Part shown: positions 23,529-35,286 of the stretch, piece by piece
Layout of the letters: each line of letters starts with the position of its first letter
Numbering within the stretch: the stretch's first letter is position 1
Source: Neopestalotiopsis rosae
Lineage: Eukaryota > Ascomycota > Sordariomycetes > Amphisphaeriales > Sporocadaceae
Length of the DNA stretch: 64,000 nt
Assembly: GCA_023078685.1 (NCBI GenBank)
Contig: JALGAS010000001.1
Span: 3,720,001-3,784,000 of the forward strand
Reading direction: 5' to 3'
Notes under the pieces: model-generated
Databases searched by the model: none
What the model was told of the DNA's origin: nothing
What the model saw: only the letters and a program-made list of their open reading frames with translations
Translations under genes and position numbers: made by a program

Positions 23529-24353
23529 TGTAGCTGTTCTTTGTTTTGGAGATGATCGAGTGGTTGATTCAAAGGCACTAATTCGTGTATATCGTGATTG
23601 CCGAGTGCTAGATGTCTCGTGGGAGATTGAATAGTTCGAGCTGTTGCTGTTCGTATGAAGAAGATCCTGCGCCTGCTAACTGAAGCTCTAAAAGTCGTCA
23701 TAGAGCTTTGCTTGGAGCTCACCAATGGAAGAAGCGGCAGAAGAACCATAACCAGTAGGCGGTATCATTCAAAAAGGCTTAGTGTACTGCTGCAGCCCGC
23801 AGATTACTAGTGTTCCGCGCTGGGATTCAGGACCCGCCCGAATGTACCGGTTAGCCTACCAGCCTACCTAATGTTTCGTCGCATCTCAATGTCTGTCTGT
23901 CTTGAACCTTGACAGCCTTGGGAGAAAGGGACAGACTTACAACAAATAAGACACGACGATATCTTTTGCTCTTGCGCGAGCCGCCGCACAAACTGCATCT
24001 CCCTAACCTGAACCATTATTTGCCCACGGAAATCACTCACCAAACTCCGAGGCACAGCCAAAGACGAAACGAAACAATCTTACAGTACTACTGCGCATAG
24101 CTTCTGGCACCAAAACATGTCGTAATAGCAGCATCCCTCTACGCCAACCAACAGACATAATATTCTCTTCGACACACTCCTTCACCCGTGCCTGGGGCAG
24201 CTGCAATACAAATTTTTCCACCTTAACTCCATAGACATTTGGCTTCTACCTGCGTAGCGCTCTTGCAACTGAGGCCACGATCGCCATCTCGTCGTCCCCC
24301 CCTTTCCCGCCGCATCTACCAACCTCGCGGTCAGGTTATTTCGAATCGTCAAC
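23529..24353. promoter_or_regulatory. Divergent region between coa6 and sys1
   Basis: The two genes diverge and 825 bases separate their start codons. The stretch should hold both promoters and leaders; it shows no coding signal. Pyrimidine-rich tracts precede the sys1 ATG (24280-24320). Confidence 0.5.
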
Positions 24354-25102
24354 ATGGCTCGAAGGAGGAAGCCTCCGAGAAGCGGCGCCATTGCCGAGTT
24401 GCCACCTTTGCGAATCGCAGGACAGATCGCTGCTCTTCAAGCCATATACTACGCTGCGGCTTTGGTCCTAATGCTTTTCATGTCGCTCGTTGCGGGCACT
24501 GGGTTCAGTCTCGACTTGGTGTTTGGCTGGAGCTCGTTGCGCGGCGACACGACGCAGGGGTGGCTGGTGGGCTTTGTTTGGTTATGTTGCGCTGGCGCTG
24601 TGTACGTGACTCTTCCTAGTCTGCCGCTCTTCTCCCTCAGTATACAGCAGAGAGGAGGGGAGCAGGCAACCAGGATTCCCAAAGTTATATCTGTGCTAAC
24701 TTGAAAGACAGTGTCATTGGCTTGGTCGCACTAATAGCACGCTCCAAACTTATACCCGATTTTGCATTAACGCTTCACTTTATACATCTCGTCGTGGTCT
24801 ACCTGTACACTGGCTTGCTGCCACGGTTCGCCATGTGGTGGATAACAATGGGTGTGTCTAGCGCTGCCACCGTTGCCCTTGGCGTATACGGTTGCCAGTG
24901 GCGAGAATTGCGGCCCATATCCTTTGGTGGCACTGCTAGATCGAACAACAACGAACAGAGCGCTGCAGAAAATGGTCTTGCCGATGGTGGATCGGGCGCT
25001 GGCGATGAAGAGATGGGTTTCTCCCGGGGAAGAGGCAGAGGCCGGGACAGGGACGGCGCCGGAGCATATGAGATGGTGGGCATGAAACCCGAAGACAGGT
25101 AG
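24354..25102 (+). CDS. sys1: Sys1 family Golgi membrane protein
   Basis: Two exons, 24354-24601 and 24712-25102, with a GTACGT donor and a branch GCTAAC before GAAAGACAG, giving 212 residues. Four hydrophobic segments are visible: ALQAIYYAAALVLMLFMSLV, GWLVGFVWLCCAGAVVIGLVAL across the splice, FALTLHFIHLVVVYLYTGLL and MWWITMGVSSAATVALGVYG. The order, loop lengths and 'LHFIHLVVVYLYTG.LP....WW' pattern match Sys1. In yeast Sys1 recruits the GTPase Arl3/ARFRP1 to the trans-Golgi for vesicle tethering. The C-terminal tail is charged and Gly/Arg-rich (FSRGRGRGRDRDG), as is common in filamentous fungi. The first ATG was chosen; MARRRKPPRSG gives a positive cytosolic N-terminus. Confidence 0.9.
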
Positions 25103-27180
25103 TCCTGCTGTCTGGTCACCATGTTCCTGCAGGGATGGTTTTGTTTTCATGAAGAAGCTTATAGACGGGACCGTTTTGGGTTATTAACCTCGTGGCGTTT
25201 GGGCTGTACGAGTAGAAAAGGGAAGCGGGCTCGACATCAGCTATAAGCCTTGTTTGTCGGCATTGCATGTTAGATGTGGTAATACCTCAAATGACACGAC
25301 TTATGACCTTTATTTAGAGCTTTAATCAAGAAGGCTTTACGCTCGGTAACGAAACATATTCTGTCCAGTTTTTAAGTTCAATATGAGACACCAGAAAGAA
25401 TGTCAAGGCGATGTTTCTACGTATAACGAAGAACCTGGCAGACCAACTTTGCCTCGTCTATGCCAAGTCTGGCAATTTGTGTTGTTTCTCCAGTATCTTT
25501 ATCCTCAGAAAGGCAAGCGCAGTATATCTTCTCCCTCGGGTCTGTAAAGTGAACGAGCCCCAAACTAGAAATGCACCGTTTAAATCAATTTCAATGATTG
25601 CAATGGAGCTCAGGTCAAGCGGTCGTCAAGAAATCCAGAATATTTTCGACAGCCAAGCTAAAGCTGCAATATACTGTCATAGTCTCGACAAAGCTTTCCG
25701 GCTTGTGCTCTGATGAACGAAGCTTCCATACTGGGTCCTCTAGACAGAGCTATATTTTCATGTTGTGCCACGTGCTTCCTGCAATCCTACTAAACCCGGA
25801 AAATGCTAATAGTCCCAAGGTATGTATGTTACCATATCTCTGGAGCAAACCCCATCCGGCATATGATATATGAATTCCGCCGAAAAAGATGAAAACTGTC
25901 GTTGAATCCTTCCACTCTGGACACGCATCCGAAGAGCATTTCCCAAGGCCCATGGATATTTACCGTTTATTTTCTTCCAAAAGAAACGCGGGGCGATCGT
26001 GCAAATATAAATCTTCTTCCGCGTGGTGTATATACATTTATGACCGAACTATCAGAGGATCACATGCCATGAAGCAACGCAAGCATGTCCTGATACTCGT
26101 CAACGCTTGCGTCACTTATCTTTATTTCCGCTGTCTTTATCCCGCTTTCGACAGCCTCAAGTGCTCTTCCTTTTTCTATCACGCCAGCGAGCTCCAGCTA
26201 CTGTGGAATTTGATGATTTGTGGCTAATTATAGCATGGACAGGTAGATGGACACGTAGGTTTTGTGCGCTCCCAGTCTTACGAAAACATCCAAAATCGGC
26301 TCGCTTTACCAAGTCTATCGCCAGTTGGGCCAGTACCTTATTGGCTGGCATCCACATCTACAAAATCAATGTTGAACATGGAACCTCGATCTCTTCCGCA
26401 TGGAGCCAATTGCCTTCACTGATCCACGTTTCCCTCGCGGATAGTTGCCTTGAGACTGTAGCCACTTTATAATTATAGCAATGGGCTTGATTACCTGGCC
26501 AGGCGCGTTCGCTGTCCAGCTGCGTCTCGCTGCAACGAAGATCATGCTTGTTCTAATCTGGAACAGTATATCCACCTCGGGGAATTCCCGGATCCTATTT
26601 CACCGTGACATTGCGCGCCGAAATGGACACTTTCATCATGCGAAGGTTTCGACTCCAATAATAATAATTCTATTCCTATCCTACAAATGCAACACAACAT
26701 AAAAGGTTTTCCTCGAATGAATGCAAAAAATGGTCAATCAGAGCACCTCCGCCGCTGACTGCAGGGTGTCATTGCAGGATACAGAAGTGGGGGCCAACCC
26801 CAATAACGCCACACGCTCCATGAATTATAGTAAACATATTTCCTTCAGCCTTACTCCTAAGTCGAGGGTTCTCAGTATAGATAAGGAAGATGAGTGTCTC
26901 GATTGGTTCATGTCAGGTTGTCAGAAAATTCCGTGCAGTATGGTTGGGTTACACGTGGAGGGGGTTTCCGTTCTCATTCCTTCAGAGGAACCCAATCATA
27001 ACGAACTGGGATGATTAGCAGAATTGGAGTCTTCTCACCGAGGTTACTGTGTGAAACCCGGGGCCTTTTGGATAAAGTGCCTTTGGACAACGATCGCTTA
27101 GCTCTTCTCATCCTTTCATATTAGCAGATCTTCACACTGGAGTTCTCTCGCAGATCTGATATCAATCCTTACGTCAAAAA
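25103..27180. other. Gene-free interval before the ankyrin gene
   Basis: About 2.1 kb without a supported gene. It holds the sys1 3' end and the ankyrin gene upstream region. The open frames are under 125 codons with no recognisable domain. Confidence 0.5.
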
Positions 27181-29682
27181 ATGGCTGAGACTTTTGCGGT
27201 TTTGGCTAGTGTGGTCGGCCTCTTAGATGTTGCTGGTAGGACATCTGCTGGTCTCATCGATGCTATTCATACGTGGAGAAAGTGTCCCTCACTACTGCTA
27301 GCCTTGAGTAACGAGGTCACTGACTTGAAAGTCATACTCAACCATCTGGCAAAGGTATATCAAGATCCCAGTGCTAGACTGCAAGTATCCAACGAAGAAT
27401 TGTCGACTGCTATCCAAGGACATATCAAAACGATAAAACACCACCTGAGAAAGATTGATGGCTTGATCGAAAAGCTGAAGCGCTTGAAAGGCCCAAGACA
27501 GAAGCTCAGGCTAGTGTTTAAGAAAAGGGAAGTGGATGAGCTCGAGAGGAACTTACGCGATGGCCGTCTCAAGATTAACAATCTTCTTCTTGTCCATAAC
27601 GTGTAAGTTGAGCTCGCCTTGATCTTCCAATTTCAAAGTACAATGCTAAAGGATTCTCGCAATATTAGCATCTTAACGGGCAGGGTAGATGTTGAACTGG
27701 TGTCTGTCAAAACAGACATAATACAACTTCATACACAGCACAATAGTGATTCTCGTCGTTTTGAGGATAAGCTCAATGGAATACATGAGCAGGTCATCTT
27801 GACAACCAATCTCGTTCAATCATCTCAGACTGGTGCGACAGGACCGGCTTCTGAGATGGACGGCACACAACTTTTGGAGGATATTTCAGAACTGGCATAC
27901 CACCATGACGAGGATGCCGGGCAACTGGTATCAGGCTCGACGACGAGACGAGGTCAAGTCAAAAGCAATCAAGAGGCCAAGGCCGGCAAACCTGACAATC
28001 CCGCGGAAAGCTCACAACACATCCATGACCTGGAAGAGATCGAGGCAACTCAGTCCTCGGCATCAGAAATGCAGTTCTCTGGCTTCCCACTGCAATCTAT
28101 ACTCGATGAGCAAAGCTCCGCCAAAACGTATGCTTTCTCGGTATCCAGCCAATCTTTGAGCTGTCACAGAGCCTGTCCTTGTTCTTGCCACAGACGAAAA
28201 CCGGCGGCGGTCAAATTCTCAATACCGCCTCTCTTGGGGAAGATATGCGGAGACTTATTCGGTGGATATACGGGTTATCCAGTAGCTTCTCCAAGATGCT
28301 CCCATCAATCGTGTCTGCGATCGAGTCAGATGCGGTTGCATATGATCTACCTCTTTCCTAGCTGGTTTGTTCGGAGATCTCTCGAAGTCTTGATTCAAAG
28401 GTCTTTCGGGGGTATCACAGTCAGCTTGAAGATATATCGCGAATTGCCCTGGCAATCGGGCAGCATATTCCAGTGCGCAGCAAGTGGAAACATCCCACTA
28501 CTCGAACAACGCCTGAGAGAGGACCCGGCATGTGTGAATGCTAGGTTACCCGACAGGGGCACCACTCCGTTGCAATATGCCATTCGGCATGCCTTCTCGG
28601 ACAGCCAAATGGATCTTGTGGAAGTCCTTCTTCGAAACGGCGCTGACCCTCATATGGCAGGACGCTCTAACTTTCCGGTTATAGCTTGGGTGACCGAACT
28701 AGTTCTGAGCAATCGAATACCTCAAAATATCTCTCGCAGGATCACAGAGCTACTACCGATCTCAGCTTACATCGACGACTTAGGCCTCTGCTTTCTCACC
28801 AAAGTGATATTGCAGTTATGTCCCATTGACCTCAAATCCGTACTCGAAAGCGCCGACGATACCATCCTGCAACAGTTGGAGAGCATCGATGAAATTGGAA
28901 GAACCCCTCTTCACTGGGCTGCAACACTGAATGATAGCCAGAGTGCTCGCGTGCTGCTGAAAGCCGGTGCTCCTGTGGATGCACTTTCTGCTCCTGAACA
29001 TTCTTCCGCCTTAGACCTGGCTATTGTCCCAGAGCAGCTCAATAGAGATACGAGCTTAATTGATGCCTTATTGGAAGCGGGTGCCGACGTAAACTTGATG
29101 GACACAGACTGGTCGAGTCCATTCTCCAAAGCATGCTACCTGGCTAACGTGCCGATAGTCCGCAAGCTGAGGCAAGCCGGGGGAGATGTCAATGGCTTCA
29201 GCAGCCCATTATTGCATGCCGCGGACGCAAACCGTTTTGACGTCATGGAGTATCTGCTTGAGGAAGGCGCCAATATTGAACAGGTTCGTGCTGAGGAAGG
29301 GTCTACAGCACTCCTAGCTGCTGTGGAAGAGAACGCACACGAATGCATTACATTACTGTTTCGGTACAAGGCCAACTACACACACGTAAACTGTCGACAA
29401 GAAACGATCCTTCATTTCGCAGCGCGAGGCGCAGACCTCGAGACGATCGATATCTTGACGAAACAATATTTGCGCGATTTGGATCTGACTGCGCGCAACT
29501 CATCTGGGAAGACGGCTTTGGAAGTTCATGAATTATACGGTCTACAGGATCCGGTCATCACAGAAGCTTTCAAGAATCTACTGCACATCATTGAACATAA
29601 GAGCTATACGAACCAGTGTTTATACGATGAGGACATTTTCTACGATGCTGGTGAGGAATGGTCAGCAAGTAGTTTTTGGTAG
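27181..29682 (+). CDS. Ankyrin-repeat protein with NLR-type N-terminal domain and Cys/His module
   Basis: Two exons, 27181-27602 and 27669-29682, give 811 residues. A 36-nt intron ending at 27638 would also keep frame, but it is too short for fungi, so I prefer the 66-nt intron with branch GCTAAAG. Residues 1-140 (MAETFAVLASVVGLLDVAGR...) are the all-helical N-terminal domain found on many fungal NLR-like and heterokaryon-incompatibility proteins, related to HeLo-like domains. A linker with coiled-coil character follows. At 306-315 is CHRACPCSCH, then a G-Y-T-G-Y-P element, CSHQSC at 351-356, and an aromatic 'YLFPSWF' block; this looks like a metal-binding module. From about 408 to 780 run divergent ankyrin repeats (for example GRTPLHWAATLNDSQSARVL from 551). 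There is no nucleotide-binding domain. Its role is not known; self/non-self recognition or signalling is an inference. Confidence 0.85.
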
Positions 29683-30111
29683 GGAACATGTACTGTGTAC
29701 AGATATACACTTGATAATAACATTTGAGCACAATCACCTAATTAACTCTGGTGTGGTAATTGCACTTTAATTATGATAAAGCTACCCAACCCTAAACAAG
29801 CACTTGATGTCGTACTGATAACATGCGACAGCTTTTTGAGGCGCATTTTGAGATCACTCACGATCCACCATTAAGTGACCCTTTGTGACTCCACGATACT
29901 ATAATCATTTTAGTGGAAATACCCATTATCATATTTTAAATCTTTCTTCCAATTCCGCTGGGACCCCATCCTGACCCACACGCGTCCGCCTCATCTCTAC
30001 TAGTCGAGCAAAATTTTCTCAAATCTTCATGGTACGTAATAACGTGCAAAATATTCAACACCAAGCGAGTCAGCAAACAACTGACTTCGTTCATCACCGA
30101 CCTTGTCGTCG
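29683..30111. other. Intergenic 5' of tRNA-Lys
   Basis: A short non-coding stretch between the ankyrin gene and the tRNA. It includes one copy (30028-30040) of a 13-base sequence that recurs at 30526-30538. Nothing else is evident. Confidence 0.5.
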
Positions 30112-30184
30112 GCCCGGTTAGCTCAATCGGTAGAGCGTGAGACTCTTAATCTCAAGGCTGCGGGTTCGACCCCCGCATTGGGCT
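30112..30184 (+). tRNA. tRNA-Lys (anticodon CTT)
   Basis: The cloverleaf is complete and intronless. Acceptor GCCCGGT pairs with ATTGGGC with two G-U pairs. The D arm is AGCTCAATCGGTAGAGC (box A), the anticodon arm GTGAGACTCTTAATCTCAAG with loop CTCTTAA giving CTT, and the T arm GCGGGTTCGACCCCCGC (box B). A run of six T at 30228-30233 and eleven T at 30237-30247 serve as RNA polymerase III terminators. The trailer contains a 9-base inverted repeat of the tRNA 3' end (see findings). Confidence 0.97.
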
Positions 30185-30227
30185 CAATTCCCAATGCGTT
30201 CTATACAATAGAACAAATTGTCTACTC

Positions 30228-30247
30228 TTTTTTGCATTTTTTTTTTT
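30228..30247 (+). terminator. RNA polymerase III T-run terminators of tRNA-Lys
   Basis: TTTTTT at 30228-30233, followed after GCA by eleven T, lies 44 bases past the mature tRNA end. Pol III stops at such T runs, so the primary transcript should carry a trailer of about 45-50 nt. Confidence 0.8.
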
Positions 30248-30387
30248 CGCTTTTGCTACCAATCTCTTGCATGTATGCCACGGGATGGACTGTTCTTAGG
30301 ATCGTTTGTATAATGGCTTATGTGATGCCCTTTGAGCTTTTGACCCAGAGCGGGCTATGGACCTCATATAATAGTATCTTGGCTTAA

Positions 30388-30405
30388 TTATATAATATTA
30401 TATAA
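30388..30405. repeat. 18-bp AT-only perfect palindrome
   Basis: TTATATAATATTATATAA reads the same on both strands. It lies in an AT-rich pocket downstream of the tRNA gene. Confidence 0.95.
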
Positions 30406-32611
30406 CGAGTCGTTTTTGCGTGGCAATCTGGAGGCTACTGGGAGATTTTGTCGGAAGACTTAGAGTCTCGGCTTTTAAAGATCAAACATATCTATAAGTA
30501 TAAGTCGGTCATAACCGGCCTACACCATGGTACGTAATCGCTCTTACTCGGCAAATCTTGACTCTAGTCAAGAGAACTATAAATTGAACTGCGTTGTCTT
30601 ATAAATAAGAGGTCGCTTTCACCGCATTCGCTTTCTTCGACTCTTGACTTCATGCCTTTGCATTTCAAATAAGAATGAGGGGTTGAGTGAATACACTTTC
30701 GAATATGCCTTTATTCCTTACTGCCAAGTTTGTAAGCATTGGTAGAAGGTATTGTAAGTATATCACGCCAAGGTATGTGCTCTTCATATAATCTAGAAAT
30801 GCATGTAAGGCTCTATGTTGATTGGGACGACGGTGATCATGTCTTTCAATGCCATCTCTTGTGTAATTTGTGTTTAACTTGCACGTTAGGACTTGAAATT
30901 CTCACAGTCCTTGAAAACTACATATAACTTCGAATATATTTCAGGCGTTTGTTTATATCATCCATGAAACATACGACCCGAGCAACAAGGATTCGAAGAG
31001 CCCTCAACTATGAAATGAACAGGACCCATTGCAGCTCACCTTGATTGATATTCCAGAGGCAATGCTATGCTACCCATCGTTGATTATCAGGTGGAATCAC
31101 TCACAAACCGATAGCCACAGCCAAAGAGAACGTGTATATCTAGTTCGTCCGGTTGAAATGTGTAGTCTTTCAATCTTGAACTTGCAAGTGATTTACGAAC
31201 CGGCAATATCCCGGTCCCGAGTCGTTGTCACTAAATAAGAAGCTATGCTCTGGAGCTATAAAGTACACACGAGCTCCGTAACAAATGATCTGATGCTACT
31301 ACAGATTGCCAGTATTGCGACAAGCCCTTCACGTCACTCGATATATATCTACCATCTCTCCGGCTTACCAGGTGCAAACGAGTACTAGCACGTGGTGAAG
31401 CAGCCGCAGACATGATGTTTTCCTCCGTCTATGGATGAGGACTCATGTTATCGGATGGCCAGATAATAAGTCTCCAATCAGCTGCAGATATTGACCTCCC
31501 ATGTTTCCAGACCGTCGGACCGGAGTATGATTATCAATAAGCTTGACTCAACTTGCCGGGTCCGTACTATTTTGCTTCTTTTGGCAAGCCGTGCCGCGGT
31601 ATCTTTGGGTTCCGACAACTGCCTCATGCAATGCTACGATAACTTGACCGGGAAAATCGGGGTATTCGAGTGTGAAAGCTGCCTTATCAGAGTTCCAACG
31701 TAGCTGCACTCACTGGTTGAATGCGGGCAAGCTCGTGTGGAGTATAGTCAGCCATAACAGTAGTTCCGGAGAGACTTGGCAAACATAGTCTAGCGCAGAT
31801 TGGACGACATTTGGATTCTAGATACTCAAGACTATTCTCCAAAGTTTCCATGCAGACTAAAGAGCCCCAGGTAGTCACATACCAGCTCCGAAGCTGCGGT
31901 CTGCAGTGACAATGGGAAGAAACAAGGTTGTGTACACTCGGAACACACACCGGTCTTCCCGAATTTTCCAATACCAACGCTGCCGGCTGTGTGAAAAGGC
32001 TGGACTGACCCTGGACCATGGCCTTATCTATGGAGCCCAGGACGAGGACCCGGTCGGTTAAAATTTGGAGCAACGATGCTGACGACAACTCCATCACCAA
32101 CACACTGCACGGTATAGCGTGACCTTGTTGGCCGACCGAAAGTTCCAAACTGCGATCGAGTGCAGTTGCAAGTACAAATGTTGCTGCATGCCGAGTATGT
32201 GCTGTACGTATAAATGGTTGCTGGGGAATATCCTGGCTAGTGCTGCGGAGGTAACACCGCACAGATGCAGTCCCCAGATATGCATGTTACTAGGTTGGAT
32301 AAAAATGATTGCCAGGCCAGAGGATTTGGTTCCCGATATGCGATCGTTTTCAGTATCCCTAACTATTGAAGACATGGGGTAGAACGTCTTACTATCTATG
32401 CCGGATGCTGCCGATATCTCGGATGTAGCTCATCGTGAAGAGCAAACAGCATGGTTGACCTGATTAGAGATGTGGAAGAATCTCGTCGCTTCGATAACGG
32501 ATGTATATACGACTATAAATAGTCGCGGCTTTGTCGCCATTTTAACATGGAATGGAGCTTGGTCACTCCTGGATCTTCTCGTCCAAGGTTCTTGCTCACG
32601 ACTTGATCAAG

Positions 32612-35286
32612 ATGAGAGCATCAACCTTATCCAGTCCCGGGGCTGCGGCCACGGCGGTGCTGGCGTTCCTGTCTTTGGCAAACCTCGCTCTAGCTCTTCC
32701 AAGCCCTGAGCCAAAGGTGCCGGCACGTATGAAATGGACCAACCAGCGCGGTAAAAAGGTGGCCAGGACTGTTCTCAAGGACGTGCTCGAGGGTCGTTCC
32801 TTCACCAACTCCTCCTCTACAAGTGCTCCTGCTGCCTCTTGCAGCACGGCTCAAGCCAACGTCATCTCGGCGCCCTACGACAACGTCTGGGTTGGTCTAT
32901 CGGATATTGAGGCTGTTTCGGTGGTTGCGTGGCTCTTTGGCCAGGAGAGTCTCAACTTGACCGAAACAGAAAATGCAGGGGAATGGGATAATACGGTGTA
33001 AGCGCCCTGACTTCTTTCAGGCAGAGAACTCTTCATTGACATAGACCCTTTAGGATTCTGGTCGAGCTGCAAATCCCCAACAAGACAGATGTCTTGGCTC
33101 ATATTGATGGCGGTGCAGCAGCTCCGGAAAGATGGGCTCATGTAATCCTCGATTATCGCGCCACCGAGGATCCTTACTACCAGGACCTCTTGGTCGGTCC
33201 TCTGCCGCTGAATAGCGAGACCGTCACCATACAGCCTCTAGAGTACCCCCTGACCCGCAAGACTGAGGGTAAAGTTCGCAATCTCGAGGCCGACTCTGAG
33301 ACCCTCTACTCCGAGTGGCTGTACAAGATCGGTGCTCAAGTCGCCGATATTACGCAGGACCTCTGGGGCGCCCAAGCCACGGGCCAGGACAACGATACTA
33401 TTGATATCTGGGGGATCGACCCCTACTGGCAGGATGATGGTCGGATCGTCCGCTGGGATATGTTTTGGAATCTGCCGCAAGACTACTTTGACACCGAGAC
33501 TTTGCTGCCGCTGGGCCTCTACTTCAAGAGCGACGTCACGGGCCGCGATCCCAGCCAGTGGGCGCTCCAGGGGTGGTTGTACAACAATATCTTTTATGAG
33601 ACCACTGAGGAGTTCCGCACCGCCTACTGGAATGGCTCCATTGAGAAGCTCGGCGCAAATATTGAGGGTGATTGGGGCCGGACCGATCCCATTAATGGTG
33701 CCGCCTTGCCGTACGATACTAGCTACCCTCCAGTCTCCATTGCTCCAGCCGGCTCCCGTTACGGCGTTGATTATGAGCGCAAATACGTCGAGTGGATGGA
33801 CTTTAGCTTCTACGTCGGGTTCTCTCGTGATGTCGGCATGACTATTTATGATATCAAGTACAAGGGGGAGCGTTTGAGTAAGTGATATCTCTCGTGGATA
33901 GGGGCAGAAGATGACTGACTTGGTGTGCTTTGCAGTCTATGAGCTTGGTCTCCAAGAAGCAATGGCCCACTACGCCGGCGGTGACCCCGTTCAGTCCGGC
34001 ACGACCTATCTCGACACCTACTATGGATTCGGACCGTACGCCTTTGAGCTGATCCCTGGCTACGACTGCCCAGAGTACGCCACCTTCCTCAATTCGACCT
34101 TTTACGTCGACGAGACCACACACACCCACCTCAACAGCATCTGCCTGTTCGAGTTCACCTCGGACTACCCGATCCAGCGCCACAGCAGCGGCGAGTACGT
34201 GACGGCCACCAAGGAGACGCACTTTAGCATCCGCTCCGTGTCCACCGTGGGCAACTATGACTATATGTTCACCTATAGCTTCAAGCTCGACGGCACCATC
34301 TCGGCCGAGGTCCGCGCTTCCGGCTATATCCAGTCGGCCTACTACACCACGGGCTCCGACTTTGGCTTCAAGATCCAGGAGAACCTGTCTGGTTCCATGC
34401 ACGACCACGTCCTCAACTTCAAGGCCGACTTTGATATCCTCGGCACGGCCAACTCAGTTCAAACCATGACCAACGGTAAGTACTACGATCACGAAATTCG
34501 CGATCATGATTTCCCGGATCAATGAGAAGATTCCGAATACTGACTCTCATGGCCCAACTAGTACCCGTATCCCGCGTCTTCCCCTGGTCTGGCGGCAAAT
34601 CCCGCAACACCATGCAGGTAGTCCGCGAGTTCATCGATACGGAGGACCAAGGACGCTTCAACTGGGCGCCCAACAACGCGCAGCAGGTGCTCGTCGTCAA
34701 CAAGGAACAGAGGAACCAGTGGGGCGAGCTGCGAGGCTACCACGTGCTGCCCATGTCGGGCGCGATGCACCTGACGGTACAAGACTCGAGCAACCTGGCC
34801 GAGGCCGGGCGCTGGGCCGAGTACGACGTGCAGGTGACGCGCCAGCACGACACGGAGCCGCGCGCCGCCCACCCCTACAACTCCCAGGACGTCCACGACC
34901 CCCCTATCAACTTTGCCGGCTTCTTTGACGGCGAGTCCCTGGACCAGGAGGACATTGTGCTCTGGCTCAACCTCGGCATGCACCACGTCCCGCACACTGG
35001 CGACCTGCCCAACACTGTCTTCACCACGGCCCACGCCGGCGTCCAGTTCATGCCGAGCAACTACTTTGACGTTGATCAGAGCCGCCGCACCGTCAATGCC
35101 GTACGGGTCAATTATGAAAACGGTACCGCTACCGAAGTGGAGACCTTTGGACAAAAGGATCAGTCGTGCTCCGTCGATTTCACGCCTGTCGAGTATGATC
35201 TCTGGGGATACAAGGGTGATGTGGTCGTCCGGAAGTTCCCCTACGACCCCAACAACCCATATTATGAGACTGACGCCATTGTCTAA
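32612..35286 (+). CDS. Secreted copper amine oxidase
   Basis: Four exons: 32612-32997, 33054-33877, 33936-34475 and 34562-35286, giving 824 residues. The enzyme oxidises primary amines to aldehydes with release of ammonia and hydrogen peroxide. The N-terminus after the chosen ATG is a signal peptide (AAATAVLAFLSLANLALALP), and several N-glycosylation sites follow, so it is probably extracellular or in the secretory path, unlike peroxisomal relatives. The active site is complete: catalytic base Asp430 in YLDTYYGFGP, the topaquinone precursor Tyr511 in VGNYDYMF, and copper ligands His559 and His561 (HDHVLNF) and His725 (GMHHVPHT). Spacings match the family closely (81 residues base to Tyr, 164 from second to third His). 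An in-frame ATG at 32552 would spoil the signal peptide. The C-terminus is standard. Confidence 0.94.

Larger units (their letters stand above)
30185..32611. other. Gene-poor interval after tRNA-Lys
   Basis: About 2.4 kb without a gene I can support. Contents include the tRNA trailer and terminator, an 18-base AT palindrome at 30388-30405, the second copy of a 13-base repeat, and a 191-codon minus-strand frame at 31687-32262 that resembles nothing I know. A small plus-strand frame at 31491-31703 ends in a Cys-containing segment (DNCLMQCYDNLTGKIG) after a hydrophobic stretch, but nothing else supports it. The right end should contain the amine oxidase promoter. Confidence 0.45.

Noticed and set aside
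27603..27638. 36-nt alternative intron in the ankyrin gene
   Set aside because: It keeps frame but is shorter than the practical minimum for fungal introns; the 66-nt alternative with a branch-like site is preferred.
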